A stretch of 64,000 nucleotides of DNA from Arsenophonus sp052174495 (lineage in GTDB: Bacteria > Pseudomonadota > Gammaproteobacteria > Enterobacterales > Enterobacteriaceae), in NCBI GenBank assembly GCA_052174495.1, contig JBQMRR010000044.1:1-64000 (forward strand), given 5' to 3'. A program made the position numbers and the translations under genes. The notes below the pieces were generated by a model, which made no database searches, had not been told where the DNA came from, and worked only from the letters and a program-made list of their open reading frames with translations. Below, piece after piece: positions 11,751-24,579 of the stretch (positions within the stretch are counted from its first letter, which is position 1; each line of letters starts with the position of its first letter).

Positions 11751-12276
11751 TACAAATGTTTAAATTCGTTATTTAGACTGATTGGGAAATTACTTAGAAT
11801 GTATAGGTAAAAGCTAGTGAGATATTATAGTCATTTAAAATTTATCTTTTCCATAAGACTGGAAATTTTAACTGTGATGAAATACGGTTGTATATCTGAT
11901 TTCCGCTAATTGAAAGTTGGTAAAAGCAAGTCGGCGATAGGGAGAAGTGCACCCCCTTTGCAAAGGTTTAATTTTATTCAAAACTGTCCATAGGAGTAGG
12001 GAATTACAAAGTAATAATCTGTTAAAATCTAATTATGTAGATATGATATCATAGGATATAGAGATGAAAATATAATATGGAAAGCAAATACCAATAATAA
12101 TGAACCTAAAGTATTATTGCGTTAATTTATATGCAAGATTATATAATCCAAAAAATATTTTAATAATTAAATAATCGTTATTATTTAATTGCCAAATAAG
12201 TAAATTGCTAAAAAGCAAAAATAATCAATTTTAATCTTACAAAAGGAAAATAAATATATTGCCAAAAATTATAAGA

Positions 12277-12317
12277 TAGGCGGAAAACTAAAAAATCAAT
12301 TATCCGCCTAATTTTTT
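12277..12317 (+). terminator. Orphan intrinsic terminator
   Basis: The stem TAGGCGGA/TCCGCCTA (12277-12284 with 12303-12310) is followed directly by ATTTTTT. This is a canonical rho-independent form, with no live gene within 900 bases upstream. It may be the surviving terminator of an erased gene. Confidence 0.55.
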
Positions 12318-13029
12318 CGGTGATAAAAGAATTGATAAAAGCTGTTAAAAAATTAAGTACGTGCTAGTGTACTATTATTTATCATATCAAGTGGTAGACA
12401 GTTGCGCATAAATGGGTAAAACAGTTTTGTTTCTTACCTCAACAAGGTAAGGTCATAGTCATAGATATAATAATTATACTCACTGGTATAATTTATGATT
12501 TACATGAAACCGTAAAAATGGTGTTGCAGGGTTAATTTTATCTTCGTGATGCTGAGATAATATTAGCTTATAAATTATATCTGATTTAGCAGACATATGA
12601 CAAGCATTCTTATACCTATAGAAATGGAGTGGTGCTTTATGAGCACTAGTGGAATAGATTATTTAAATCGTTTGCAATTCTCCCAATTAATAATCTATTG
12701 CCAGATGAAATTAAGTTCATTAGATCTAAAATTAGGACATGAAAAACCTTTCCCCCGTTGCTTCATTATCAACCAATTGTCTGATAGTGCATATTGTTAC
12801 TTTGTATATTTTTTCTAATTCACTGATTTTAACAAAATAGAATTTATTTTTTCAGTTTTATTAAAAGGATTTGGTTTCTTTAAAATAGTTATTAATTAAT
12901 TATATTTTGATGATCCTTATCGTACTATTTTAGTAATACTCCTATTCTCTATTAATCAATAAGAGTTTCTTTTTAAAAAGGATTAATAGTTTAGTTTTTC
13001 TTGCGATGAATTCTAAATACGTACAGATG

Positions 13030-14050
13030 TCCTATATCTATATTACTTCAGCATCGATAGCTATCATAATATTAATTTGGGGATAATTTTCTAATTGTAC
13101 AGCCAAACATATTAATGCAGAGAGATATAAAGCTTTTTTTACCAGAATTAAAATGATAGATAGTAAACTATCTTCTATGCATCTATTAAATCGCTCGACC
13201 ATATTATTTATTTGCAGGATGAATGATCAGGCTAAGTTAATATTCTACACTAAGCTCTGGAAACAAAAGATTGAATTCTTGTTTTTTGATTTCTGAATAT
13301 TTTTTGAAAATTAAAATATGATCTGTAAATTATTCGCTACTATCTGTAAATTCTTATAGTGTATGAATAGCCATGAAATTTACTCGATTAAAATCATATA
13401 AGAAGTGTCAAGCATTGCCTAGGGGGTTTAGAGGTATTCTAAGGACGGTTAAACTTATTTAGAAACACGATCTATATTTATGAAAAAATAGTCGTAAAGT
13501 TTAGTTTAGTATTTGCAGAAGATATTTCAATATACCTGGAAATAAGCAGACGTGTAGCTTTTAAAGACTTTATGTTTTAGTTCAGTGCTTCTTTCATCGT
13601 TCCACGCAGATTCTTCCTCTGTCCCTGTATAATAACCATGTAGATCTTGCATGACTGCTAGCAGATCTTGTCGGGAAGAAGAAGAAATTTTTCCAAGAAA
13701 ATGACTATAGATTCTTGATTGAGGTGAAAGCCTCCTTCGGAAAACAAAATATAGCTGCAATAATCAACATAATCTCGTTTTTACTCTATAAAAACAGTAA
13801 CTTATATATACCATAACGCTCATCTAAAGTTAATGCAAGCTCTTTATTTTATCTGAAGAGTAGCTCTGATTTAGGTGTTCTAGTTATCTGACGATGCAGC
13901 CTCATTATCATGATATTTTCTTTAACTATATCAATTAGTAGCCATATTCGTATGAATAGAGTCGTGCTATGAGGATTTATATAATGATTTAGGACTAAAC
14001 AGATATGAATTAACTGATCACGAAGAGGATGTATAATGAGACACACGAGA
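13030..14050 (-). mobile_element. IS481-family relic
   Basis: On the minus strand, the piece at 13527-13760 reads DLLAVMQDLHGY and then KHKVFKSYTSAYFQVY, matching the IS481 blocks DLLAVVREFL and KHKAFKAYEPGYLHVDVKYLPQ. The C-terminal LYN-QLPQ region is near 13090. Many stops occur and no frame spans the domain. An N-terminal helix-turn-helix part is hinted at near 13850-14050, where the copy aligns with the one at 25865-26860. Confidence 0.65.
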
Positions 14051-14560
14051 AAACTTATTATTAATTTTTTTAATTCTATTTTTATTTCATTAAGGAATAA
14101 TGTAGGTTTATCTGTTGATCTTAAATGGATAAATCCCTCTTTTTACTATTTATTTACTAATAAACCAGTATACCTTCTTTTGTTTTAGTGAGTACCTTAT
14201 CGTTTTTTAATATCAGTTTTAACTGTGTGTCAATATTATTAAGAATATTATGCATTACTTTGGTTAAGTCAGCCTCTATTATTTCACGCTTGTTGTTACT
14301 ATGGATAACCAGTAAAATCTTAATTTTTTGTTTAGTCTTTTGAGTTTACTGAGACACGTATTTTTGTTGGTTTAATTATTATGTATTCTTCTGGTAGGGA
14401 GATAAGGTTAATTGGTTTAGCTAATTTCCATTTTTAAATACTTTTTAGACATTAGATTGATCAGTATGTATTTATGATAAATTTACTTTGATTGCTGTAG
14501 TAATTGGCAAAAAAAATATGGGGCTCACTATTGCAGTGCCTAATTTTTAGAGTGTTTTTA
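14050..14560. other. Gene-free stretch
   Basis: AT-rich sequence between IS481 and IS1595 relics. No open frame, RNA or repeat could be supported. Confidence 0.35.
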
Positions 14561-15240
14561 TTAATTTTTATATAAATATAACTACTCATTTGATAATGGA
14601 TAGTTACTTTTTTGTAGGAAATTTCAGCAACTTCTGAATTTAAATTGTTTTAGTTTTAAATAGTTTTCTCTAGGTTAAATAATTCGGTAAATCAAACTAT
14701 CCACAACCATGTGGATCTATTTAGTTCATTTTTTAATGCCTAATATAATTTCATAAATATGAAATTTCTTACCAATAACTTTTTAATTACTCAATCTTAT
14801 TAGGCGATAGTGACTAATGCTATGCTTATTAGTAAAGGTTTTATAGTATTCAGTTTCATTTAAGCAAAGAATGAACTCTTTATCGATGATCAACTCAAGC
14901 AAAGAGATAAGTACTATGCATTAAACTCTTCAAGATTTTATTTCTTAGATGGACCTTTTTAATCTTAAGGAATCAAGAGCGCGATTTCTTCTTTCCTTTT
15001 GTCTCCTCTTTTCCCATATTTGCACTTTTCTATGTAAAATAGAACGCCTCTTTTTATGGATTTAGAGAAAAATGTTTTATTAACTTTAACAACACCACTT
15101 AGTGTACTTATGTTTCAAGGAACAAAAAAGAGTCTCTTTTGTCTGCATGATTCTTTATTTTTCCATAAAAGTTCTGTAGTGAAAATCTTTCATACAAAAT
15201 AATAGATTTCTACCAATAATCTTCTAGAAAATAGGCAAGA
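14560..15240 (-). mobile_element. IS1595-family relic, C-terminal part
   Basis: This aligns with the minus-strand copies at 32960 and 49880 over the central and C-terminal DDE region, including a segment near 14700 readable as DSFDLPNYLTWRK-like (family FxGVATKYLxNYLxWR). The N-terminal zinc-ribbon part is missing; an IS256 relic begins at about 15260. All frames are broken. Confidence 0.5.
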
Positions 15241-15259
15241 TAATCCCTTGCATAAATTA

Positions 15260-16468
15260 ATCAGTAATAGTGCAGGTAGCTGATAGTATCGTTGCTAAGA
15301 CAGAGCTCGAAGCTATGCTGTGACAATCATGTAAAACATTGCCTTTGTTGATGGGTATTGTCAATGGCTATCCTTTATAACGGTTATATGTCACCGCGAA
15401 CCATATAAACTGCTATTGACGATGTTGAGATTAAATTGCATAAGGTTTATAAGTCGCGGAGGTGACAGAATATGTTTTAAGAGCTTATTTTGTACGCTGC
15501 CTTATCTAAAAGCGTATAAAAGCAGTAAAGAGGGGGGTGTTGCCTACCATATTTGCAGAAACTTCTCCTTCAGTAATTTTTACGAAGCCTTAAGATCGAT
15601 TCTTGATAAAAAGCACATGGCCTTCTACTGATATCATCAGTAGGTTGAAACAGTAATTGCTTAAGGAGCACAGGCAATATGGTACTTGCGTAGTAATTTA
15701 AGTGATACCGTTATATTTATTTCTTCTTTAAAGAAATATGTCGCTCTATCAGGCAAGCTGATCGCCTTATCTGCTGATTTAATTTGTAATAGTATATATA
15801 TGAATGTAAGGGTCTTGTTGCGGTTAATGATGGTTCTAGAAATTTGGAATCGAAATAAGCTGAACTTATTAATGGCCTGAAAGCGAGCTGCTTAATCGTA
15901 TTGCCTAGATTTTTTACGGTGGGGTACCATTAAGTTTTAGAATGCAATAGAAAAGATATTTCTGAATACGCAGCACTAATTCTGCTTGGTGTAGAAAACA
16001 ATTCATCCGCTATCTTTCACTACGGAAAGCTAGCAACTGAAAGTTAATGGTGATCTTAGTGAGGTATGGCTGCAGAAAATTACGATGCTTCCAATAAAAC
16101 CTTTGATACTTTTATTCGCAAGATTATTAGCGAAGCGTGTTCTATAGCGATGAAGAAGCTGAAGAAAGATATAAAAGAGTTGTTGGTATTTCTATAATTA
16201 TCTGTCAGCGCGTTGGACGTCAATAAGAACGACTAATTTGATTGAATTGCATTTTGTGAAAGCAAGTCTATTAAGCTAACATATGAAGTATTGTGCTTCG
16301 AAAAACAATTCTTTAATTTTATTTAAGCTGCTCTTAGCATGTTTAAAAAAATGGGAATCATTTAGGGGTTGACTGATACTAGTTGGTAACCAAGATTTAA
16401 TTTAATGATGCAGAACAGGTTTACGAAGCATTATAGTGGAGCTTGATCGTCATAAACTAGATTTGCTA
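15260..16468 (+). mobile_element. IS256-family relic
   Basis: Frames read LYLKxIKSSKE, FYEALRSILDKKHMAF, SRLKQQ, then YDASNKTFDTFI, MKKLKKDIKELL and RTTNLIE, the order seen in mutator-type (IS256) transposases (YLRGISTGDFxEAL, AxKAFDxFxxxYxxKYPKAxxxLxKDRxELLAFY, HWxxIRTTNPIES). Frameshifts and stops are frequent. The right inverted repeat survives near 16453-16468; the left end is missing, abutting the IS1595 relic. A G6 run sits at 15532-15537. Confidence 0.75.
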
Positions 16469-16629
16469 ACAACTAAAATTAATAAGCTAGAAAATTAGCT
16501 GAAGACGGTCAATAACTGTTTTATATTGATTAATCAACTAAAGTTGATGGTGCTTTTAGCTATTGCGCCGATTTAGTATTAAAATTTCTATAAAACAACA
16601 TGAATATCAATAGCTGATCACAAATTTAC

Positions 16630-16653
16630 TCAGTGGTAATAATTTACCACTGA
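16630..16653 (-). terminator. Weak hairpin after epmA
   Basis: A 10-bp stem TCAGTGGTAA/TTACCACTGA with a 4-base loop lies 24 bases beyond the epmA stop codon. There is no clear U run on the minus strand, so termination is uncertain. Confidence 0.3.
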
Positions 16654-16676
16654 TTACTATTAGTCACTTACTAATA

Positions 16677-17656
16677 TTAAGCTTTCTCTATAGAAAAAGA
16701 GATGACATCACTAATTTTTTCTGTGTTCAGAAAAAACATAACTAACCGATCAATACCTAAAGCAACGCTAGAACAATCAGGAATAATTTTATCTAGTGCA
16801 GCAAGGAAACGCTCATCAATAGGTTGTTCTGGTAAACCCATTTTTTCGCGCATTTGATTATCAATTTTAAAACGTTTTCTCTGTTCTTCTGCATCAGTCA
16901 ACTCACAAAAACCATTAGCTAACTCAATACCCTTAAAATAAACTTCAAAACGCTCAGAAACGCGGTGATCTTCTTTACTAATTTTAGCTAAATCTGCCTG
17001 TGAAGCAGGAAAATGATAGATAACGGTAGGTTTATATTTACCTAAATTAGGTTCAACACCCATAGTAAACAAAAATTGTAATAACACATCTTTATTTTCT
17101 TCTTTTTCCGTATTATTTAAACCTAATTGCACTGCTGCATCATGTAATTGTTTTTTTTTAATTCTGATGCTATTGGATCAATATTCAGGTAGCGCTGAAA
17201 GGCCTGTTGATATGATATCCGTTCAGTTGGTTGGGAGTCCAAAATCTGTTGCAGAAAATCATCCACTTCATCAATAAGATGATACATGTCATAATGAGGT
17301 CGATACCATTCAAGCATAGTAAATTCTGGATTATGGTAACGTCCCTTTTCTTTATTACGAAAAGCTTTAATTATCTGATATATAGGCCCACTGCCGGCTG
17401 CTAATAAACGTTTCATATGATATTTAGGGCTAGTTATCATATACAACTTAGTGTTGTTAGCGATTACCGGAGCAACAAATTGGGTTTCAAATGATAAGAG
17501 ATGAATATCTGTTACTGTGAATTTGCTTAATATAGGCGTCTCTACTTCCAGTACCCCTCTATCAATGAAAAAACGTCTGATTTCAGCAATAATTTTAGCT
17601 CTTTTCAGTAAGTTATTGATAGATGCCCCCGGTTGCCAATTCACTATCTCACTCAT
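16677..17656 (-). pseudogene. epmA: EF-P lysine lysyltransferase, frameshifted
   Basis: EpmA is a class II lysyl-tRNA synthetase paralogue without anticodon domain; it attaches beta-lysine to Lys34 of elongation factor P. The N-terminal part (17656 to about 17159) reads through TSPKYHMKRLLAAGSGPIYQI, FRNKEKGRYHNPEFTMLEWY and ISYQQAFQRYL. The C-terminal part (from about 17150 to 16677) reads VYHFPASQADLAKI, DHRVSERFEVY, GIELANGF and SVALGIDRLVM. They join through a run of nine A on the coding strand (17151-17159). One extra A would restore a single frame of about 327 aa (E. coli 325). All catalytic blocks survive, so this is either a fresh pseudogene or a gene rescued by polymerase slippage in the A run. 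GAG-like ribosome site is weak; start MSEIVNWQP matches the family. Confidence 0.9.
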
Positions 17657-17936
17657 TATAAAAACTCCAAAAAAGAATAAAACGCTCTAATTTATGCTAG
17701 CCTATAAATAAGTAAATAGATGTTTCATATTATTAATTTTTATTACTTTATTATATTAAATAATAAAGTTACTTTTAGTGAGAATAATAGTAAGAAAAAC
17801 TAAAAATATTAATTAGTTGAAATAAATAATTAAAGTTAGCTATAAGTGCTATTTATATAAATATATATTATAATTGAATTGTCAAAATATTTCAACTAAA
17901 AATTAATAAAAGAATTATTCTAAGATTATGTTTATT

Positions 17937-19060
17937 TCTAGTGTATGTGGATTTTTAGAGATGCTAGTTATCCTGCAATTGATTTCATAAATAATTCAAC
18001 ATCAGAGAGATCATATGCCATGAAAATCTATCCACTAGGTTGGTATCCGAAAAATTAGATATTACTCGCTTATCCCTTCCATGAATTCATTCGTAATAAT
18101 TATTTCCTACAGGAAATAATACAGACTGATATTAGCAATATTGAAATTAAAGTACTTAAAGTTAAGAGATATCTCACAGCGTCAGCGAAATATTCTTCTA
18201 AAGCTCATTGTTGCGGTTTATCTAAAACGTATAAAAACTTTAAAGAGTTATTGCAATATTTGTACTTGCGAGTCGCATTTAATGATAATTTCTATGAATC
18301 CATAAAGCGTTTCTTAATAAAAAGTATATGTTCTCTCTGCTAGCGCTATTAACAGACTGAAACAGCAATAACTTAAAGAGTGCAGGCAATGACTGCTAGC
18401 ATGATTTAAGCAATATGCGCTATATTTATTTATTGACAGATTGTATATAACCATTCTATTAGGTAAGCTGATCGCTTTTGCCTACTAGTTATTATTGGCG
18501 TCACTAAGAATGAACGTAAGGAGCTAGGTTATTATAGAAGATTCTTATCAAGAAATCAGAAGCGCACTGGACCGAACTCCTCAATGTGTGCCCTCTGCGA
18601 ACAATTAGTTTGATTCTATTTGCAAGCTTCCTATTAGGAACTGGGTATCCTTGATTTTTAGAATACGATAGCAAAGATATTTCAGGACATGTACCATCAA
18701 CGTTGTTGGATATACAAAAGAATAATATATCGTTTTCATTCTTAAAAAGTGCAACTAAAAGTTGAGGTTGAGGCATGAGAGTTATATTACTGGAGAGCTT
18801 TTATGGCAATAAAAAATCCCTTGGTGTTTATTAGCAATATTTTCAGCGTATAATCTACTGCTTAGAAAGTTTGAAAAAATCTACAAGAAAGCTAACATTC
18901 TATTCTTTTCTGTTAACGCACTTAGGCATTAATAAAAACGAAGAATACGATTAAATCGGCTTTGAGGCAGTGTGGCTATGAAATTGACGCATAAAACACT
19001 TGTGCTTTGAAAAACAATTTTAATGGTATTGAGCCGCTTCTATCTGCTAAGAAAATTGAA
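17937..19060 (+). mobile_element. IS256-family relic, 3' truncated
   Basis: The left inverted repeat TCTAGTGTATGTGG is at 17937-17950, identical in type to the one at 46066. The body aligns with the other IS256 copies (transposase blocks AL-S-LNKK and KKLKK are still traceable). The right inverted repeat is absent; sequence shared with the IS1595 relic at 19155 starts at about 19110. Confidence 0.65.
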
Positions 19061-19154
19061 ATATAGTAAGTTACATGGTGAGTGTAAAGCTACGATAATT
19101 TAATTCGGAGATTTTATCAGCTGATTGCTGTTTTATACTCTGCGATAATATTAA

Positions 19155-20175
19155 TTTCAGACTATGTTAACAAAGGGTTGTTGGTAAAAACCCCTTATAC
19201 TATATAATGTGTTTTCTATAGAAGCTTCCATGAAAAATAGTCATAGAAATCAAAACGAATTTTCCTTACTGCATTCTAAGATGCAGTTGCATCTGACTAG
19301 ATAACTATCTTCTGTATGATATCGATTTATCCATTGAAGTAACTTATTTGACTTTATCCTATTCATGTTGTCATAGTAAACATGTTATCTGCCAAGGCTA
19401 TTGATTAATATTATAACGATATCATTGTAAAATTCTCGATCGCAGAAAAAGATTTAAGAATCTTGCTGGAAGTCTGATAGCGAAATTACATCACAATAGT
19501 AAATGGTTTAGTTATTTGCTATGCCTGTTCCACAGGCTGACTTTACAGGAGTCAGAAAAATAAATAGGCATTGATTTAAAAACAGCGTTTAGATGCTGTT
19601 ATTACCTCATTATATTACCAGTGGTAAAGCAACATAAATGTACTAAGTGTATTTGTTGAAATCAATAAAACATTTTTTCCTGAACCTTTTAAAGGAAAGT
19701 GTTATATTCCACATAGAAATGTAGAAAGTACGGGAGGGGGGAGAAATAAAAGAAAAGAATAAATCGGGGTCTTAATCGCTAGAGATCAAGAGAAGTAATA
19801 TGAGTGATCAGATTCTTGAAAAGTTTTATGCAGAATATGTTAGATATAGTTTTTAATTCGATCTTTGATAAAGAGTCCATCCTTTGTTCGGATAGAGCTA
19901 AATAGTACGAAACCTTTACCAGTAAACAAAAATTAATCATTATTAATTAATAAACTTGGTAATAAAAAAGTTATTAGTAAGGAATTTTAGATTTAAAATG
20001 TAAACAGTTACATCAGATGATTAAAAATATGTTTAAGTAGATTTCATAATCTATTGTTTTATTACTAAATTATCTAGCATCAAGAAGATTATTTGAAACA
20101 TTAAAAATTAAAATACAAATGTAGTTATAAATTGTGTTGCAAGCAAAGAAAAAACCTTTGCTCGCATAGCTTAAT
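19155..20175 (+). mobile_element. IS1595-family relic, uninterrupted
   Basis: This is the best reference copy of the IS1595 element here, about 1.0 kb. Terminal sequences are TTAACAAAGGGTTGTTGG at the left and AAACCTTTGCTCGC at the right, roughly inverted. Broken frames give RKIIGIDLKTAFRW, GRNKRKE and SILCSD, matching IS1595-type DDE transposases (KTAFRWRHRFL, KRGGKxxKR, SILCSDGAKAY). A G6 run is at 19736-19741. There is no open frame. Confidence 0.65.
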
Positions 20176-20194
20176 TTATCTAGAAATTAATCTA

Positions 20195-20725
20195 AATAAC
20201 TCAAAATAAGTGTTCCTTAAAACATAAACCGGAAAATTAGTGGACTACTCGTAACTTCTAGTATTAAGCCGCTTGTTTATCCAAGCCTTTTATGATCTTA
20301 TTTCTACCAGAAAGTGATTATATGGTAAGTGTAGTAAATTTATAATATCAAGATGAGATAACCTATCCAGCACTGTATTTGATTCCTCCTCAATTTTTTC
20401 TCGTTACGCAGTATTGTTCTATCTATAATAATTATGTCCATAGTTTAAGCCAAGCTCATAGCTGAGAGCAAATGTCATGTGCAAAGATTTTTGATGCTGT
20501 ATATAATTATATTGAGGAAGTTCAATCCATAAAATATGCCTGCTGATTAATTTATCTTCTTATGTAAAGAATTAAGGGATTATCCTTGTTTCTTTGCTTC
20601 ATGACGGGAAATATACAATTAACTAGACTAATAGATTTAGTAAATGGATACAGGATGGTTATCCTGACTCTCTAATGAGAGAGCCCCATAGAATTATATA
20701 CGTTAATGTTATTGAAAATTATTAG
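20195..20725 (+). repeat. Unassigned repeat family A, fragment
   Basis: This aligns with 2300-2700 of copy 1 (shared landmarks are the CTTTATAATTTC-type block and the CCAAGCTCATG block). It is truncated on the right by the IS256 relic beginning at about 20730. Only the left quarter of the repeat remains. Confidence 0.45.
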
Positions 20726-20729
20726 TAAA

Positions 20730-22100
20730 TCTAATGTATGGAGGGTTAGGGCTCCCACTCTGATGTTTCATTAATCTGTTTTTCATTTTTAAAATTTAAT
20801 GTTGTTACTATAAAGAGTTAACAGGTCAAATTCCTTTAATTAATTCAGCCTCTTTTTAGCAGAAGAGAGAAGCTTAAATACTATGAAATCCTTATTTTTT
20901 TGAACTACAGTGTTTCGTTTGTTAACTTCATAACCTTAATTATCGCAATTATAATTTAATCAAATTCCTCGTTCTTATTAGACGCCAAGTGCGCTAACAG
21001 GAAGCTATAGAATCCCAGCGTTCTCTTGTTGATTTTTTTCAACTTCTTAATCAGTGTATTTTACACTAAAAATTTTCCAAAAATATCAAGGGATTTATTA
21101 GTGGTATTATGGCTCTTTGGTAGCAAGAGTTCTTGTAATTCACTCTTAACTTAGGTTACATACATTTAGAGAATAAAGTAGCATATGAGCTATTTTATCT
21201 ACCCAACAACATTGGTGCTGCGTATTCTAAAATATCTTACCATTAGTATTACAAAACTAATGGGTACCATCTCCTGTATGGATCCTAAAAATACGGTTAA
21301 GCTGCGTACTCGTAGAGTATTAGAAGTTAAATATAGTTTATTCTTATTTTTAATGAGTATCTTCAAGCGCAATGAGCTCCTTATATCTATATATCTATGC
21401 GCAATGCTAAGCAGCAGACAAAGACAATCACTTTATCTAAAAGAATAGTGTATATACCATAAGAACAGAAATAAATATAGTGCTATCGCTTAAATCACGC
21501 AAGTACCTCATATCACCTATTCTCTTTAAGCCATTACGGTTTCAGTCTTCTGATAGAACTTGATAAATATATCATGTACTTTCACTGAAAAGCGTTCGTG
21601 GATTTGAAAATTACCGTTGGAAGGATGCCCAATAACTACCCAACCATAATACCAACTCTTCACTGATTTTATAGGCTTTAGATAATGCAGTAATAAGCTG
21701 TTGAAGGATATTTTGTTGCCTATGCGATTCTTCTTTAATTTTAAGACACTTTAATCTCAACATCGCCAATATCAGTCTGTATGATTCATTAAGCAAATAA
21801 CTGTTACGGATGATGGCATAAAACCTCGTTAATAATGCGGCGTTTAGCATGTTATTGCAGGATGGCTTAGAGCACACCATCAATACCGGTAGTATCACCT
21901 CTCAATAGAATTAGGAATAAGTTCATACAGGAGGTCATAAGTAATATTTAGTTTTTCAGATATCTTGTATGGTAGATTTTTATGGCGTATTATCTCTCTA
22001 TTGATCAAATCAATCCGAAATTAATTATCAGGAATACGCAAGCATCTCTGAAATTCCATACATCATAAATGAGTATAACTCGCTTAAAAACAAGGTTGCC
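20730..22100 (-). mobile_element. IS256-family relic, minus strand
   Basis: The left boundary has TCTAATGTATGG, a variant of the IS256 inverted repeat, and the sequence that follows matches the 3' end of the 46066 copy. On the minus strand, the region near 21610-21900 corresponds to the middle of the transposase. All frames are broken. The right end is blurred near 22100. Confidence 0.6.
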
Positions 22101-23480
22101 AGCTTCACTTATATTAAATATACAAATTTATTCAGTATAGATTAATAATTTCTTATATTGTCATTTTTAAGGATAAATATAACATAATTTATGTTGACAG
22201 ATAAATCAACGTTTAAAGCTAATGTCATGATTTCGGTTAATGAGAAAAAAAGCCTGATGTGATAACCTTTATTTATAATCATAAAGCAATGAATGAACTG
22301 GAGAATTATGAGTGAGATAATACTAATAAATGAATTTTATTAGCAGATTATTACTTATTAGGTAATTGAAAAGTTTTATTACGCTAATAACTTTAAATTG
22401 CCATTTGACAGCTATCTCTTGCAACTTCGAGTACTATTAGTGCAATATATTATAAGTAAACTTTACGGTAATGCGAAAAAATTTCTAATAGTTGTTTAGG
22501 GCATCCATATTATTAGCATGACTCAATCAGAATTCGCAATTTTGAAGTCGAATTTTAGTTTTACTCCTGAAGACAGTTAACTCGAAATCTAGCCAGATGT
22601 TCTGGGCGGTTATCTTATCTTTAACTTACTGTATACTCAGGTAGCGAATGGCTATGAATAGTCCAATAGAATTGGCTAGATTATAGCCTGTTATTTCATG
22701 TTATCAATCTTAGGCATTAATTAATATAAATCCGTTTTTTTAATGATATGAAGATGATGGAAGCGAAAGAATGAGTGATATATTGCAGCAATAAAACTGG
22801 TATTTTATTACTACCTTTAAGGTGTTTTTATTATTTTAATAAAATATGATGACCGGATATATTGCTACAATTTCATTAAAAATAAGTATAGAGGATTTTA
22901 AAAGAGTGAAAAGAAGTCAAAACTCTTACAGTAACAATAGAAAAGGTTAAAAATGCTTTCTTAATTTTAGTATTAGATTAAAAAAGTTAGCTTAGCTTCA
23001 CATTAAGAAATTCTAAAATCATTAAGATTTAAAAAATTCAATAATCTATTAAATTAACTCAACTAAAAAAGATTATGATGAGCTTAATAAAATTATCCCT
23101 AATTCACATCCTCGCATAAAAAATCTTACTATTACTACTTGTTGATTTATTGATGATAAGATCATACTAAACAGTAGATGGATGAGTTAAAAAAATGAAT
23201 CTGGCGATGATTTATAAAAGGGGAAGAGCGTAATTTCTCAAAAATAAGTAGCAAAACAAGCAAAGTTAGCTGGATATTTTTTAAATGTATCAAAACAACA
23301 ATCAGATACGATAGGTAAGAATACGAGTCGAAATTCTTAACTAAAGGTAGATCAAATTAGGGGTTCTTAATAGAGAGGCGCCTATAATTACTAAGCTAAA
23401 AGGACAAGAAAAAGCATTTATGAATGATGCGGCAACTGTTTTGTTCCGAATCATTATATATATGCTCGGTAGCATAGCTT
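22100..23480. other. Eroded stretch with protein-like traces
   Basis: No intact gene. The plus strand at 22390-22740 reads as consecutive fragments such as SEFAILKSNFSFTPEDS and PDVLGGYLIFNLLYTQV. At 23040-23340 it reads IKLTQLKKDYDELNKIIPNS and VAKQAKLAGYFLNVSKQQ. These look like remains of one or two ancestral genes, but I cannot name them. Confidence 0.35.
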
Positions 23481-24390
23481 TATTCATAATAAAATGATTA
23501 TTCAGAGATATAGTTGAGTAAATATTATGATGATGAGATCATAGCTATATTCCCCAAATTGTTTTCTGACAACACTGTAGCCGCTTCAAGAATCCGGGAG
23601 TTATCTTTCTGTGAAAATATTTTTCCCTTCAACGGATCTGCTGGTAAGTCGTACGCAGATTTTGAATCCTGCTTGTATCTAGATCTAGACTAGATCGTTG
23701 TTTACCAAGGATTAAAGTGGAGGATTTGGATGAAATGAGTTTGAAAGTTTTGAAACCGAAATATGAAATATTTAAAAACTGTAAGCTTGCTTATCTACAG
23801 GTAGATGTAAATATTTTCTATAAATATAAAATAAACTTAGGATGTTATCCCCCTTTATAAGGGGGAATTCTATTTCTTAATAGAAATTTTATTCGTCTTC
23901 AGAAGGAAGACGAGGTCTGCATCTAATTATTGACTCTTATTTAGGTGATATTAACTGAGTATTTGTTCACCATGGATATCTATCAATTCTTACAGAATCA
24001 CAAAATTTATAGACTGCCTTTTGCCATAAAAAATGTTTAGCCACCACAAAACAGGAGTTCGTCCGTTTGTGGTACAGAGTTCGATATAGAACAGCGACTT
24101 ACTCACTTTTGTATCCTTTAAACAAAGGATATTGTCAAGAAATTTGATAGGTGTGCTATTAAAGATGCGCTGAAAGCCATCATTTAAATTCTACTCAAGA
24201 GCTCTTAAGATCACATCTTACATCGATATGTTTGGTTGTACAATCAAGAATTACCATAATCTAGAATTATATAGTAAAACTTCATTGCAGTTTTATGATA
24301 GATTAATTGAAACTAAAATTTTTTTTACTTAAAAAGTATACTATCTTTTTGAAGATGACACCTAACTATCTAATGATGCCCCTATGTAAT
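23480..24390 (+). mobile_element. IS481-family relic, near full length
   Basis: This is collinear with the minus-strand copies at 13030 and 25865. The C-terminal part reads KKFDRCAIKDALK, RYVWLYNQELP and similar blocks (family RFNGRISDVLKTH, RYVWLYNHQLPQSAL). A 7-bp palindrome CCCCCTT-TAT-AAGGGGG at 23849-23865 is not shared with other copies. All frames are broken. Confidence 0.65.
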
Positions 24391-24579
24391 ATCGACAAAA
24401 TAAAATATGTTAGTCATTATTGCTGCTAAAAAAGTATGGTTTTAGTTCTAATCGTGACTTATTGGCTAGAGGAATGTTATTGTTGAGAATAAGAGTAATA
24501 TTGCTGATCATATGAACAAATTTATCCCTACAATTTAATTGATATAGGAGTTTTGCTATTAGAATTTCTGATTAATGTA

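Larger units (their letters stand above)
11291..13030. other. Mostly gene-free stretch after ssb
   Basis: This stretch holds only a possible integrase relic (11471-11750) and an orphan terminator (12277-12317), listed separately. The 73-codon frame at 12597-12818 has no recognisable motif and is not called. Confidence 0.4.

Noticed and set aside
16677..17132. C-terminal epmA piece as a separate gene
   Set aside because: Its apparent start codon is internal to the EpmA family sequence and lies directly after the A-run frameshift, so it is half of one broken gene.
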